This document shows positions 44,045 through 54,169 of a stretch of DNA of 64,000 nucleotides, one piece after another. The stretch covers positions 108,444,406 to 108,508,405 of the forward strand of contig NC_081415.1 of the NCBI RefSeq assembly GCF_030272615.1, in the 5' to 3' direction. The notes under the pieces were generated by a model, which was not told the DNA's origin, ran no database searches, and was given only the letters and a program-made list of their open reading frames with translations. The position numbers and the translations under genes are program-made. Source of the stretch: Cryptomeria japonica. Taxonomy: Eukaryota; Streptophyta; Pinopsida; Cupressales; Cupressaceae. Within the stretch, counting starts at the first letter, position 1; every line of letters begins with the position of its first letter.

Positions 44045-45285
44045 GTGTTCTCTACCAAATCTTTTGCGAAGAACAAAGGGAAGGCTCCATCTTCATCTTC
44101 TCAGTCGAAAGGCTCTAGTTCTTCTCAAGACAGCAAGAAGAAGAAGAACGTTCAGTGCAATTATTGTCATAAGTTTGGTCACATGAAGGCCGAGTGTCGA
44201 ATTCGATTGGCTTCTAAACAAAAGAAGCAAGGAGGGTCTCAACAAAAGGCAAATGTCACAGAGCACTCAAAGCAAAAAGAATCTACATTCTATGCTTTTA
44301 TGGCCAAGAGACAAACAAATCTAATCCATTCTTCTGCCTGGTATATCAATTCAAGGGCTTTGCGGCATTTTACTCATCGTCGGCATTGGTTCACAAAATT
44401 TGAACCATTCTCAGATTCAGTCATCTTCGGAGGAGGAGAAGAGTACACAGTTGCTAGTAAGGGCACTGTCCAAATTCACTTAGGAGGTAGAAATTTAATT
44501 TTTGTTGATGTCTACTATGTTCCAGGCATGGGACATGATCTCTTCGTCAATCAGATCACGAGGCATTCTCCTCAATTAGATGTTGTATTCAGTTTTTCCA
44601 TTTGCAGCATTGTTGATAGGGAGACTCGTACTATAATCGCTATGGGACTTGAGGATCATGGTTTGTATAGACTTGCTGATTCTGGCAATTCTCAGGAGCA
44701 CGCTTTGGTTGCTAGGAGTACATACATCAAAACACTTTGGCATCAGCATTATGGGCACTTAAACGTGCACACTCTCTCTCATTTATATCGGGAGGGTTTG
44801 GTTGCTAGTCTACCTGAGATCCAACCTCAAAATCATGGACTTTGTGGAGCCTGTCAAGCTGGGAAGCAACATCGGACACCATTCTCGGATGGTGATTCTT
44901 GGTGAGCCTCCAAGGTCCTTTAGTTGGTTCACGCTAATGTATGTGGGCTAATGAACACTCCATCTATTACTGGTGGCAAGTACTTTTTATTTGTTGACGA
45001 TTTTAGTCGTAAAATGTGGGTGTATTTTTTGAAAAATAAATCAAATGTGTTCAGTACATTTCAGCAGTTTAAGGCCTTAGTTGAGAAAGAATCCAGTTCT
45101 CAGATTGTCACGCTAAGGTCAGATAATGGGGGGGGGAGTTTTTCCAATGACTTCTCTACATTTTGTGCTACACATGGCATTAAACGCCAACTCACCACAC
45201 CATACACCCCTTAGCAGAATGGTGTCATTGAACGTAGGAATCGCACCATTACTAAATGGCTCGTTCTATGATAGAGCATCGCAAT
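44045..45285 (+). pseudogene. Copia gag C-terminus, protease and integrase N-half
   Basis: Zinc knuckle CNYCHKFGHMKAEC near 44155. Protease reads WYINSRALRHFTH where the family has D-S-G-A-S, so the catalytic Asp is Asn and Gly is Arg. The pre-integrase zinc site has LWHQHYGHLN and CGACQAGKQHR. Integrase reads VHANVCG where Asp is catalytic (D to N again), keeps SDNGG, and has QNGVIERRN with the catalytic Glu after a TAG in place of Gln. Stops near 44903 and 45212. The frame is broken at about 45250 and the transposon insertion follows. Confidence 0.9.
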
Positions 45286-45540
45286 GTTCCTAAGTTGAGT
45301 TACCGGGTTCAGGTTCTAGTTTGAACTGGTTCGTGGTTCTGGGCCTGGTTTGACTGGGTTCGACCAAGGTTCTTAAAACCCAGAGGTGGTTCGTCCTAGA
45401 TCGAACCCAGGCGAACCCATGTCGAACCAAAGAGAACCACAGAGAACCTAGGCATCTAGGCGGCCCAAAAAGTGATTTTTTATGCCAAATTTTTTTTTTT
45501 TCAATTCCGCCTAGGTGGTTCGTCCTCTTTTTGCTGTTTG

Positions 45541-46227
45541 TACAAAATTTTCCATCAGTCATTTGTATCTACGCATGGCACACGCGATAATTCCTCAACT
45601 TTCACCAATGGCAGCACTTATTCCACAAACTTAAACCTAGTTATGAACGATTTGTATCTTAATGCACCTAAAAATTCAGGGTTTAACACTTCTTCCCATG
45701 GCCAATCTCCTAGTAAGGTCTATGGTCTGCTCCAGTGCACTAGAACTATATCAGCAGATAGATGCTCAAAATGTGCAATGGAAGCAAATAAAACACCTCA
45801 CAACCTTTGCCCCAACGACATAGGTGGGAAAATATGGTTGGATGACTGTTTCGTGCACTATCACAATTCTAATTTCATTTCAAGACTAGATACTAAAAGA
45901 ATTCTCTTGGTGAACACGATGGATATTACTAAAAGTAGAGATGCTTTTGAGAACGCAACCAGCAGCCTTCTGTCAAATATGTCTGAGAAAGCTTACATCC
46001 CTGCAAATAAGTGTTTTGCTATTGGAACAACCAAATATAATGCTAGTGGAACATTATATGGTTTAGTTCAGTGTTGGAGAGATATATCAGTACAAGGTTG
46101 CAAAACATGTTTGGCTAGAGCAAGAGCAAATCTGAGCAATTGTTGTTCTACAAAACAAGGAGCCCAGTTTCTGAGCATGAGCTGCAGGGCAAGATATGAG
46201 ATCTACCCAATTGAAACCTACTATTGA
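45541..46227 (+). pseudogene. Captured Gnk2/DUF26 (stress-antifungal domain) gene fragment
   Basis: One uninterrupted frame with two DUF26 domains. Each keeps the C-X8-C-X2-C signature: CTRTISADRCSKC near 45740 and CWRDISVQGCKTC near 46075. Other conserved parts are KVYGLLQC, DDCFVHYHNSNF and TLYGLVQC. Plant proteins with tandem DUF26 domains are secreted (ginkbilobin-like, CRRSP) or form receptor ectodomains (CRK, PDLP). Here the signal peptide and first Cys region are missing and no kinase or membrane segment follows, so this is a truncated capture inside the transposon. The open frame may mean a recent capture or chance retention. Confidence 0.8.
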
Positions 46228-46379
46228 GATAGGGATACTTGAATATTTTGTCATTTTGATATTAAACTTGATGTATATGATGCTATTATGGTATGATTAC
46301 AAGTTTATGTTTGTTTTGTTGTTTATATGACGCTATGTGACATGCTAATCTTAATTCATGCTTATAGGCTGCACAAATA

Positions 46380-46405
46380 TTAAAATATATATATATATAT
46401 ATATA
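46380..46405. repeat. AT dinucleotide repeat
   Basis: An (AT)n run inside the TIR transposon. Confidence 0.9.
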
Positions 46406-46526
46406 AAATTTACATGGTTTTGTACTAACGAACCCAAACCCCTTTTCAAAATTTTGTCGTACAGGCGTACCGGTTCTTCGAACCCAAACCGATGCCTGAA
46501 CCCGAACCGGCAAGCTAGTTCCTAAG

Positions 46527-48140
46527 AAATACTGGGCTGAAGCAGTTTACACTGCAGTCTACCTTCGAAATCGGTCACCTACACATGTCGTCAAGAAGAT
46601 GACTCTTGAAGAAGCCTGGTCAGGACGCAAGCCTAAAGTGGGCCATTTGAAAGTCTTTGGTCCTACCGCTCATGTCTGGATTCCAGACGCCAAGCATGCT
46701 AAGTTGGATTCAAAGAGCCAAACACTTATGTTTACCTGTTACAACGACAACCACAAGGCCTACAGGTTGATTGATGTGGAGAAAGATCGTCTCATTTTCA
46801 GTTGTGATGTTGTGGTTGATGAGACTACTGGTCCATTTATGCCATCTACTACTGGATGTGTTATGTCTATGAAGACTTCTGATGTTAGTATTAGTCTTCC
46901 TCTTGGTTCCCATGATGGGAGGGCTTTAGAGCATTCTGACTCTGAAGATGAGGAATCTACCGATCCAGCACCACCTGATTTGTCACAGGATTTGCACCCA
47001 AATGACTTTGTTCTGAAAACTCCAAGGGATGTTGTTCCTCCAATGCTAGATGTTGGTACTTCTACCCTCAGGCCTAAATGGTGGGCCAAGACAATAGGAG
47101 ATCTTCGTGATGATGAGCTTCTTGAGGATAGGTCAGTTCTCCGTAAGAGAAAGCAGCAAAATGCAGTCAACTTTGCACTTATGGCCAACATCCACAGCAT
47201 CCATGAGCCCCAAACATATTTCGAGGCTAAAGGCATCCCTGAGTGGGAAAAGGCTATGGAGACAGAATACCATAGTCTTCTGAAGAATACCACTTGGGTT
47301 CTTTCTGATTTGTCTCCTGGGAAGAAACCTATCAGCTGTAAATGGATTTACAAGTCAAGTATCATGCAGATTGTACTTTGGATAAGTACAAGGCCAGATT
47401 GGCTGCTTGGGGTTTTACACAGTAGGAGGGCATTGACTACGATGAGACTTTTGCTCCTACTTCCAAGATGAGCACAATTCGTCTTCTTCTCGCCATTGCA
47501 GCTCAATTTGGATGGAAACTTCACCAGATGGATGTTAAGAGTGCATTCCTCAATGGTGAGTTGCAAGAAGAAGTTTATATGACTCAACCTCTTGGCTTCA
47601 AGGCTCTTGGTAAGGAACATCAGGTTTGTAAATTGATAAAAGCCCTATATGGTCTAAAGCAAGCCCCTCGGGCTTGGTACTTCAAGATTGATCAGTATTT
47701 GGTTGAACATGGTTTTCAACGTAGTCCCTCTGACACTAATCTGTATGTCAAACTCTTCGATGATGATATCCTCTTTCTTGTTGTCTACGTGGATGACTTA
47801 ATCATTACTGGCAATTCAACAGATTTGAATACAGCCATCAAACAGGACTTGTGCCAAGCTTTTGACATGACTGATTTAGGGCTTCTCCATTATTGCTTAG
47901 GTGTCGAAGTGTGGCAGACTGATGACAATATCTTTATTTCACAGTCCAAGTATGCCCACAGTTTGCTTGACAAGTTTCGAAAACAGGATTGTAAACTTGC
48001 TTCCACACCTATGGAGAAAGGGCTGAAGTTATCGGCCAAGTCTGATTCACCTGTAGCAAACGAAACCAAATTCAGGCAACTAGTAGGCAGCCTCATCTAC
48101 CTCACTGCCACTAGACTCTTTTGTTGTTAGCTACATCTCT
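46527..48140 (+). pseudogene. Copia integrase C-terminus and reverse transcriptase
   Basis: Integrase C-terminus resumes KKYWAEAVYTAVYLRNR and GHLKVFGPTAHVWIPDAKH. RT starts near EWEKAMETEYHSLLKNTTW and changes frame at about 47355. It continues TIRLLLAIAAQFGWKLHQMD, AFLNGELQEEVYM, KALYGLKQAPRAWY and the catalytic YVDD at 47785-47796. It ends TKFRQLVGSLIYL before a frameshift near 48110. The RT core itself is intact from 47468 to 48110. Confidence 0.9.
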
Positions 48141-48700
48141 CGCTTCATGGCAGCCCCAAAAGCTGATCATTGGATTGCAGCGAAGCGAGTGCTAGGATAT
48201 GTAAAAGGCACTTCAGCCTATGGCTGAAGTATAGCAGGTGCAACGATCCGAAGCTGATTGGTTATACTGACTCAAATTGGGCAGTATCGGTGGATGACAA
48301 AAAATACACTTTTGGGTACATATTTAGTTTGGGTACTGGTGTCGTCACTTGGAGCAGCAAGAAGCAACAGGTTGTGTCTCTTTCCTCGACCGAAGCTAAA
48401 TACCGGGGAACAATCAAGGCCGCATGTGAGGCAATTTGGCTCCAAAGGATGCTTTCTGACATGCAGATGTCGCAAGCAGGTCCTTCTCCCTTGTATATTG
48501 ATAATCAAGGGATGCTCAAACTGGCCAAAAATCCAATCTTCCATGAACATACCAAGCATGTCGAGCTTCATTGTCACTACATCCGCACGCTGGTAGAAGA
48601 CGGATCAGTTCAGTTGTAGTATGTTCTGACAGCGGATCAAATTATGGATATTCTCACCAAGTCTCTGAGCCCAGATAAGTTTGTAAAATTTAGGGGGCAA
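48141..48700 (+). pseudogene. Copia RNase H
   Basis: GYTDSNWAVSVDDKKYTFGY, VVTWSSKKQQVVSLSSTEAK and LYIDNQGMLKLAKNP are standard copia RNase H segments, with acidic residues D (YTDSNW), E (STEAKY) and D (YIDNQ) present. A TAG at 48617-48619 interrupts before the tail DILTKSLSPDKF. Confidence 0.9.
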
Positions 48701-48727
48701 CTTGGTGTTTTTGATAGATTGACCATT

Positions 48728-48736
48728 AAGGGAGGA
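48728..48736 (+). other. Polypurine tract of the copia element
   Basis: AAGGGAGGA directly before the 3' LTR. Confidence 0.8.
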
Positions 48737-48936
48737 TGTTAGAATAATATTTAATATTATTAATGTTAATGGTCAATAATGTAACTTGTTGTTAGATATC
48801 TTAAATGTCTACAGTAACAGGTAGTTAGAAGTAGGTGTCTTCATTAATATCTATAGCATTTTGTAATCTCTATATATTGTAACCTTTCCTCAGTTAATAG
48901 TAACTAAGTTTTTTTACCAATTCATTTTTCTGAACA
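48737..48936 (+). repeat. 3' LTR of the copia element
   Basis: 200 bp, TG...CA, about 13 mismatches to the 5' copy, followed by TCATC. Confidence 0.95.
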
Positions 48937-49700
48937 TCATCGTCATCCCATTACAAAAGGAGTTGTACAAGGCTCTCCTCGAGAGATGGTGGTTAATCAT
49001 TGCTAAGGCAGATCACAATTGGAAGTGGAACACACACTCCATCGAGAGTCAGAGAAGGAAGTATGTCATCAACTTGAGGAATCACACAGTGAGTAAAGAA
49101 CTGGCATCTTCAAACTGAAAGTCTGGAAATGGAGAGTGGAGTACGAAGGAAGAAAGCAAGAGGATGGAACCGAATGATGAAGGGGTATTGGAACTGGAAG
49201 ATTGCTCTGAGGATGAAACAAATTCTCTAAATGGATCATTTTATTAGCAGATGGAGGACTACGAAGTCTTCCACCCCGACTGCAACATGCTACAAATGGG
49301 CGAAATTGAGGAAGTGCAAAGTTCGTATGCAAGCCAAGTCCTCACATTACGTACGAGGTCAGGCTCGAGGGAATTGTATGGGGTCGGGTTGTACATGAAG
49401 GTGAAGAGAAGTTGGAGGAAGTTGTATGAGAGTGGACGTGAGCCATATGGACGAGGGAAGGGAAAGCCATACATGAGCCTGCACATGGACCAAAGCAACA
49501 TTTGGAAGCAATACAGGGTTGAGGAAAGGACCGCACATGAGCTAGGTACAAGAGCCATACAAAGAAGACCATACACAAGCAAATACAAGGAGCCGTATAG
49601 AAATAATGATGACACACCGTATGTGGAAGAAGGTGAACTGTACATGAGGAATTCGTACGAAAGAAAGAGAAGGTTGTACATGAGTACACCGTACAGATAA
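48937..49700 (+). pseudogene. Protease-region remnant, right part, running into a GTAC-repeat frame
   Basis: After the copia element the gypsy protease region resumes (VIPLQKELY, KADHNWKWNT, QMEDYE). From about 49325 the frame (open 49251-49700) becomes a repetitive Tyr/Arg/Lys-rich sequence with LYG, LYM, PYM and PYR every 8-15 residues, because the DNA is a GTAC/GTAT-rich repeat like the post-pol spacer of the complete element. This part is unlikely to be a true protein. Confidence 0.6.
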
Positions 49701-49859
49701 GTGGGAATGAGGTCATACGAAGAACAAATAACCAAGTTGTATGTCAATTCCAGGCCACACGTGAGAAAAAGTTGCAAGTCGTACATGGAGGTGCCACTTG
49801 GGTTGTACGAGATAGACCCTACCAAACAGCATGTGAAAACAATTTCGGGGTCATACGTT

Positions 49860-50267
49860 GTATGGTCATCTTAGTGCCATCCTTCCATACATCTTCAACA
49901 CACAGTGGAACATGTCTTGAAATGTCACTGGAGAGTACAACTTGAACATAATGTTGACAAGAAATCGTTATATCTGGCTTCATCAGCATTGCTTTTGGCG
50001 TCTTAAAAATTAATTGTGCGCCATGGAGTTATTGGTATCTTAAAAAATCACAAAAATCATGTGTGATGCCCCCAGACCCCTGCAATGGGCGCTGCCCCTT
50101 GACCTTGCTAAGGGTGTTGCCCTCCAACCCCCATTTGATTTGGCAAGTACACTACAAGTTGGGGTTGTCCAGTCCAAGTCATTGTCTACACTCTTGTCAT
50201 CAATCTTTCTAAATATTACTTGATCTATACTTGTCTGAAAGATGACTTTTTCTTTCGGGGGGAATGA
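49860..50267 (+). other. Non-coding 3' part of the truncated gypsy relative
   Basis: Holds GC-rich CCCCCAGACCCCTGCAATGG and GGGTGTTGCCCTCCAACCCC blocks and ends in the polypurine tract TTTCGGGGGGAATGA. No accessory ORF remains. Confidence 0.5.
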
Positions 50268-50595
50268 TGTAGTCATGTACAATGCCTATTGTTATGTTTG
50301 ATAATATTGGTTATCTTCCAATGTATTAAGTGGGTTGTCACTCTCCGATAGTTATAAGCATTCGTTGGTTGATGGTTATGTTCCTGTTGGCAGCCGTCGA
50401 GACCTTTAAATATATTGTGTATGTCAAGGAAGGTAGTATGGTAGAGTCGGATCAATTGTAATCCTTGGCCGACCATCTTTGGTCTTCTTCAGAGTAATAA
50501 TTTCATGTGCGAATAAAGATATATTTTACTCTTATATCTGGTATGCATTCTTATCTATATTATTATTTCATCCATTTAATTTATCAGATATAACA
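50268..50595 (+). repeat. Probable 3' LTR of the truncated gypsy relative
   Basis: Starts TGTAGTCATG after the polypurine tract and probably ends AGATATAACA (about 328 bp). There is no partner LTR in the window, so the right end is tentative. Confidence 0.6.
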
Positions 50596-51187
50596 ATAAA
50601 CACTAGCTACATCTAATTTTTTTGAAATTTGTCCTCAAATTATAGGCTTGTTTTGCACTATTAAGAAGTCACTGTATGTATATATATTTTATATGCATAA
50701 TATGCATTGGTAACTGACAAGCCAATTTGGGTTCAAAAATACACTTAAATTCTACCCTTAGTTTGCTACAGTGTGTCCATGCTCTGACTTGGCACAGACT
50801 AAGTGGGCTGATTTTTGACTTGGACTTGCACCCAAAACAGACTCGGCAGGTTTCATTTAGAACAGCTTTAAGTCAGACTCAGAATTGTCAGGTCCTCAAA
50901 GAGTTCTGTGACCTTCATTTGACATATTGGTAGAAATGGAAAAAAGTTAAAGAGAGATGTCCTGAATAGAATCTATATGATACCCGATTGAGGAAATTAT
51001 GTGATAAGTCAGAATGGCATGACAAGGCTAGCAAAACAAACAAGCTAATTGCTGCACACATTTAAAAATCTACAAATGACAACTAAAAAGAAAATGATCA
51101 AATGCATTGTAGAGTAAAACCTTTTCCAAGTACATGAACTTATCAGGGATGTATGCAAATAAACAGAGAGAAGCTCTTGACTCTTAC
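50596..51187 (-). other. Intron sequence, no gene seen
   Basis: AT-rich, within the large TRM2-like intron next to its donor at 51187. No exon or element end recognised. Confidence 0.5.
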
Positions 51188-51341
51188 AGTGAAAAGTCGC
51201 CAAAAACCTCTGTTTTGATACTTGTTCCAAACTGGTAATGGAGATGACAGCACAAAGTTTTGAAAGATTGATGCAAATTTGCAAGCAGTGGTTGAAACAT
51301 TTGGGCACTTTGTGGGTTCTTCAACAGCTGTCAATCCCTCC
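51188..51341 (-). CDS. TRM2: TRM2-like tRNA (uracil-5-)-methyltransferase, exon (2nd visible)
   Basis: 154-bp exon with acceptor AACTCCAG and donor TTCACT|GTAAGAG. With the split codon from the previous exon it reads REGLTAVEEP, then CPNVSTTACKFASIFQ, then VWNKYQNRGFWRLFT. The order EG-x-TAVEEP, CPNVS and GFWR-x-x-T is that of TRM2/TRMT2A proteins. The next codons (VRDG) are found only 45 kb away at 6136. No stop or frameshift is present. The enzyme makes 5-methyluridine at tRNA position 54. Confidence 0.85.
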
Positions 51342-51417
51342 CTGGAGTTTTCAAATGATAAATGAGTAAAATAATTCATATAATTCTAAAAGAGATGGTA
51401 AAGAGGAAATTGCCTAC

Positions 51418-51550
51418 CTGAAATTACCAAGCAGGAAGCCTACTGCAATTTCACCATCTGTTGAATGGCCAACAGTAAACTCACACTTGTTGCGATACCC
51501 ATTTACAACAGGTGAATTAAGAATACCCTCAAACTGACATGCAAGTCCAC
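51418..51550 (-). CDS. TRM2: TRM2-like tRNA (uracil-5-)-methyltransferase, exon (1st visible)
   Basis: 133-bp exon; donor AATTTCAG|GTAGGC, likely acceptor ACTTGCAG. It reads GGLACQFEGILNSPVVNGYR, then NKCEFTVGHSTDGEIAVGF and LLGNFR. GYRNKCEF and VGF-x-LG are diagnostic of the TRM2/TRMT2A family, just before the region encoded by the next exon (76-bp intron). Earlier exons (in plants, a CCCH zinc finger and RNA-binding part) are not recognised between here and 64000. Confidence 0.85.
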
Positions 51551-52062
51551 CTGCAAGTTTCACGAAAATTTCTGTCACAAAACTGGAGCATTCAAACTGC
51601 TCAAATAATACAAGTTTGAAGGAAAACTAACACCATGTGCCTTCTCATCAAAATGGGCAAAAATGTCAAGATCCCAAGGCAACCCATAAAATGAAATTCT
51701 AGGCATTACCTTGAATAGGTAATTGTAAGGGTAATTATATCTCTTACATTATCTGAGACATGAACCTTACATAAGATTCCCATTGACATGAATGATCAAA
51801 CAACTAATCTTTACTACAACAAGCTCTAACAACAGATCGAGTTAAAAAGCAACAATCTCCATGTGATGGAAGAAATTAAATGGGCATGAATTATAAAATA
51901 ATAGAAAAACAATATACCGAATACAAAAGCAATTCATACTTGGAAATTGGTTCCACACCTATGCCAAAATGTAAGCATCAAGCAATATGTTGAAAGAAGT
52001 GAGCAGTAATTGTAAAACTATTGTACATAATCCTATGTATTAACCTTACATAAGATTCTCAT
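51551..52062 (-). other. Intron sequence, no gene seen
   Basis: AT-rich, presumably the next upstream intron of the TRM2-like gene. No exon recognised. Confidence 0.45.
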
Positions 52063-53288
52063 TGTAATGTCCCCTTCTCCTTAGCACGTGGTCACTCACG
52101 AGGTTGGCCTATAATTGACCCTCATAGGCCAAGGAGTTGTGTAGGGGGACGACGTGGCGGAGATTGGTGGCTTCACATCTTATTATTATTTGGTATTTTG
52201 GTGATCCAAGGAGATAACACATATCATGAAACGTGTGCACTTAATTAATAATGAAATAATATTTTAAAAGTGCATTAAAATAACATGTATAATAAAATAA
52301 TATAAAGTGTACCTACCCTTATCTTCTAGAAGGTGTCTATGATGAGTTATGAAAAGGGATAAATAGAAGAGGGGAATACATGTTTTGGCATCAGTTGTTT
52401 TGTTATCTCTTGAATTGAGTTGTGGAGCCAAGGGTTCGATCCGCATAACTAAGGAGGTGGAAGATCATCTGAAGGGTTGCTTTGTGAGTGAGGAGCACTC
52501 AGTTCTTCACATTGAGCTTCTGGAGTTATTATATCAGACTTGAGGAGTTTGCTTCAGACCTACATGCTGCCATGATTTCGTTCTTGGGTCATGATAGATG
52601 CAAGCTTACATATATTTGAGGGAAGCGATATTGCCTAAGGAAGAAAGCGATGTTATTTTGGTGTATTTGGAGGTGAATCAAGTTGAGTTGTTGACATTTA
52701 TCCGATTGGTGCAGACTTCACCCTCCCCACGATTTTGATTCCTTCAACATCTTTGAGCATCGATTTCCACCTTGGAGGACAGAGACATCATTTAGGAAGC
52801 AAGGTGATTCCTTTTGGACATTAGTTTGAAGACATATTTCAGTGTGTGATCAGACGGACCTGTGCATCAAAGAACCCATCGATTTGGGTTATATCTTCAT
52901 GAATGAGCATTGAGACTCACATTTCAGTGAGACGCCTTCATCTAGCATTGAGACCGATCAGCTTGGAGATAGTTTGGAGCCGCTCTACTGCCATCTACAT
53001 TGACATCTCAGACTTCCACTTACAGATGCAGGTCGACATAGAGGGAGTTTCGATTTTGCACATTAGAGGAGGATATTGCTTGTTTCTTCATCGCCTCTCT
53101 TGGGCGATCCATACCAGGTTCTTAAGACACCATAATTTCTTAGTAATTTCAGTTGTTGTGCATGAGTTTGTGAGTACTATTTGTCCTCAGAAAATCTGAG
53201 ACATAGTTATTGTTATCAGTCCATGTGTTGATCTTGTAATGGCATATTGAGCTGGCATATGAATAAAGTTTGAAGTGGTTTTGTGGTT
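52063..53288 (+). repeat. Dispersed repeat, longer copy (shared with 1397-2390)
   Basis: Begins near TGTAATGTCCCCTTCTCC and has a TATA-like GGATAAATAG at about 52355, immediately before the part shared with 1397-2040. It ends around AATAAAGTTTGAAGTGG. An LTR with promoter (52063-52360) and transcribed part is one reading. No target duplication or partner was found. Confidence 0.45.
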
Positions 53289-54169
53289 TGTTGTGACCTT
53301 TTTCCACACATCACCCCATTGCAAATGGGGACCCTCTCTTTTCTTGCTTTCTAGGGTTTTGTTAGTGTCCTATGGCCTTCCGCTTCAGTTTTACCAAGCC
53401 TTGCCCAGTATTGAGCAGTTCAAGTCCTAAGGATTGAAAGTTAGTTTTTGCAAATCATATGAATCCAGAATACAAACACCACCAAAGTGGTTAGAAAGGC
53501 TGGAGGACGAAGATCGCAATTGATTTGGGTGAATTCGGACAACTTTCTATTTTTAGAAAGTTTGCTTTTTTGCTTTTTCCTATTTTTTAGGAAGTTTTGT
53601 TTTTGGCATTTTCAGCCCGATCCCCGATATGGCTATTTTTAGAAAGTTTTTCCTATTTTTTAGGGGTGCCTGCTTTTTGCTTTTTCGGGATGGGAATCTA
53701 GGGTTTGCACTAACACCACTGGCCAGCTTCGACCGGGACCCAAAATTTCCAAGTTTTGACCAAAAAAGCTAGTTCCCTACATTTTAGGGGGTGGTATCGC
53801 TTCAAATGGTTTGCCTAAATATAGATTTCAAATTTCAAGTTAATTGGGTTAACTTTGGTTAAAATGTGAAATTTTGAAATTTTCCAAAATTTTGTCTAAA
53901 TGTGGCTAAATGGATAAGGTTGAGTGTCATGACAGTTGGCAAGCCTTCAAAGTCCGCCATGTGTGAGAGGTATCAAAAGTCCGCCCTATCCAAAAGGTGA
54001 GTGAGCCTTGTCTAAGGTCCGCCATGTAGAGGTTGACTAAAAGTCCGTCATGTCTTGGAGAAGCCATGAAGAGGGGTTCTCAAACTCCGCTATACCTTGG
54101 AGATGCCTTGGGAGTGATCTTAAAACTCCGCCATGCAAAGGTAGAACATCAAAAGTCCGCCCAAGATAC
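53289..54169 (+). mobile_element. Edge of an old giant-LTR relative (inverted) with AAAGTCCGCC repeats
   Basis: TGTTGTGACC, then the hairpin CCCCATTGCAAATGGGG and GGACCCTCTCTTTTCTTGC, matches the right end of the giant LTRs read in reverse. Bases 53940-54165 hold about seven units of 25-43 bp starting AAA(A)GTCCGCC. It is interrupted at 54170 by the second giant LTR. Confidence 0.5.

Larger units (their letters stand above)
45286..46526. mobile_element. TIR-type (Pack-MULE-like) transposon with 9-bp TSD carrying a host gene piece
   Basis: GTTCCTAAG occurs at 45286-45294 and 46518-46526, and removing the 1,223 bp between restores the copia integrase (HRNVP then KKYWAEAV). Both ends carry GGTTC/GAACC-rich sub-terminal repeats, and the terminal 20 bases are weakly inverted (TTGAGTTACCGGGTTC against TAGCTTGCCGGTTCGG). 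A 9-bp duplication is typical of Mutator-like elements; 8 bp (hAT) is possible if one base is shared. No transposase is present, so it is non-autonomous. Confidence 0.7.
42205..48936 (+). mobile_element. Ty1/copia element (6,732 bp), TSD TCATC, with a nested transposon
   Basis: Two 200-bp LTRs (42205-42404 and 48737-48936; about 13 mismatches) are flanked by TCATC at 42200-42204 and 48937-48941. PBS TGGTATCAGAGCC follows the 5' LTR and TTAAGGGAGGA precedes the 3' LTR. Order is gag, protease, integrase, RT, RNase H, the copia order. A TIR-type transposon (45295-46517) splits the integrase. About 1 kb of T-rich leader lies between PBS and gag. Confidence 0.95.
40200..50595 (+). mobile_element. 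5'-truncated gypsy relative lacking RT-IN, split by a copia element
   Basis: Gag and protease fragments (40515-42170 and 48937-49260) match the element at 29909-39574. After the segment QMEDYE (49250) the RT, RNase H and integrase are absent and a GTAC-rich stretch follows. TCTTTCGGGGGGAATGA is the polypurine tract before an LTR starting TGTAGTCATG at 50268. No 5' LTR or PBS was found upstream of 40200, so the left boundary is approximate. The copia element at 42205-48936 interrupts the protease region. Confidence 0.75.
6137..51187 (-). other. TRM2: Giant (about 45-kb) intron of the TRM2-like gene
   Basis: The donor after 51188 reads ACT|GTAAGAG and the acceptor before 6136 reads ATTAACAG, both on the minus strand. 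Joining them keeps the frame and rebuilds a conserved TRM2 segment. The interval holds at least five separately datable retrotransposon insertions with target-site duplications, a solo giant LTR and a LINE-like relic. No other host exon was recognised in it. Introns of tens of kilobases filled with LTR elements are typical of conifers. Confidence 0.7.

Noticed and set aside
45541-46227. Functional resident DUF26 host gene
   Set aside because: It lacks a signal peptide and first Cys region and lies entirely between a 9-bp target duplication inside a copia integrase.
49251-49700. 149-codon Tyr/Arg-rich frame as a novel repeat protein
   Set aside because: The periodicity comes from GTAC-rich DNA repeats that are non-coding in the related complete element.
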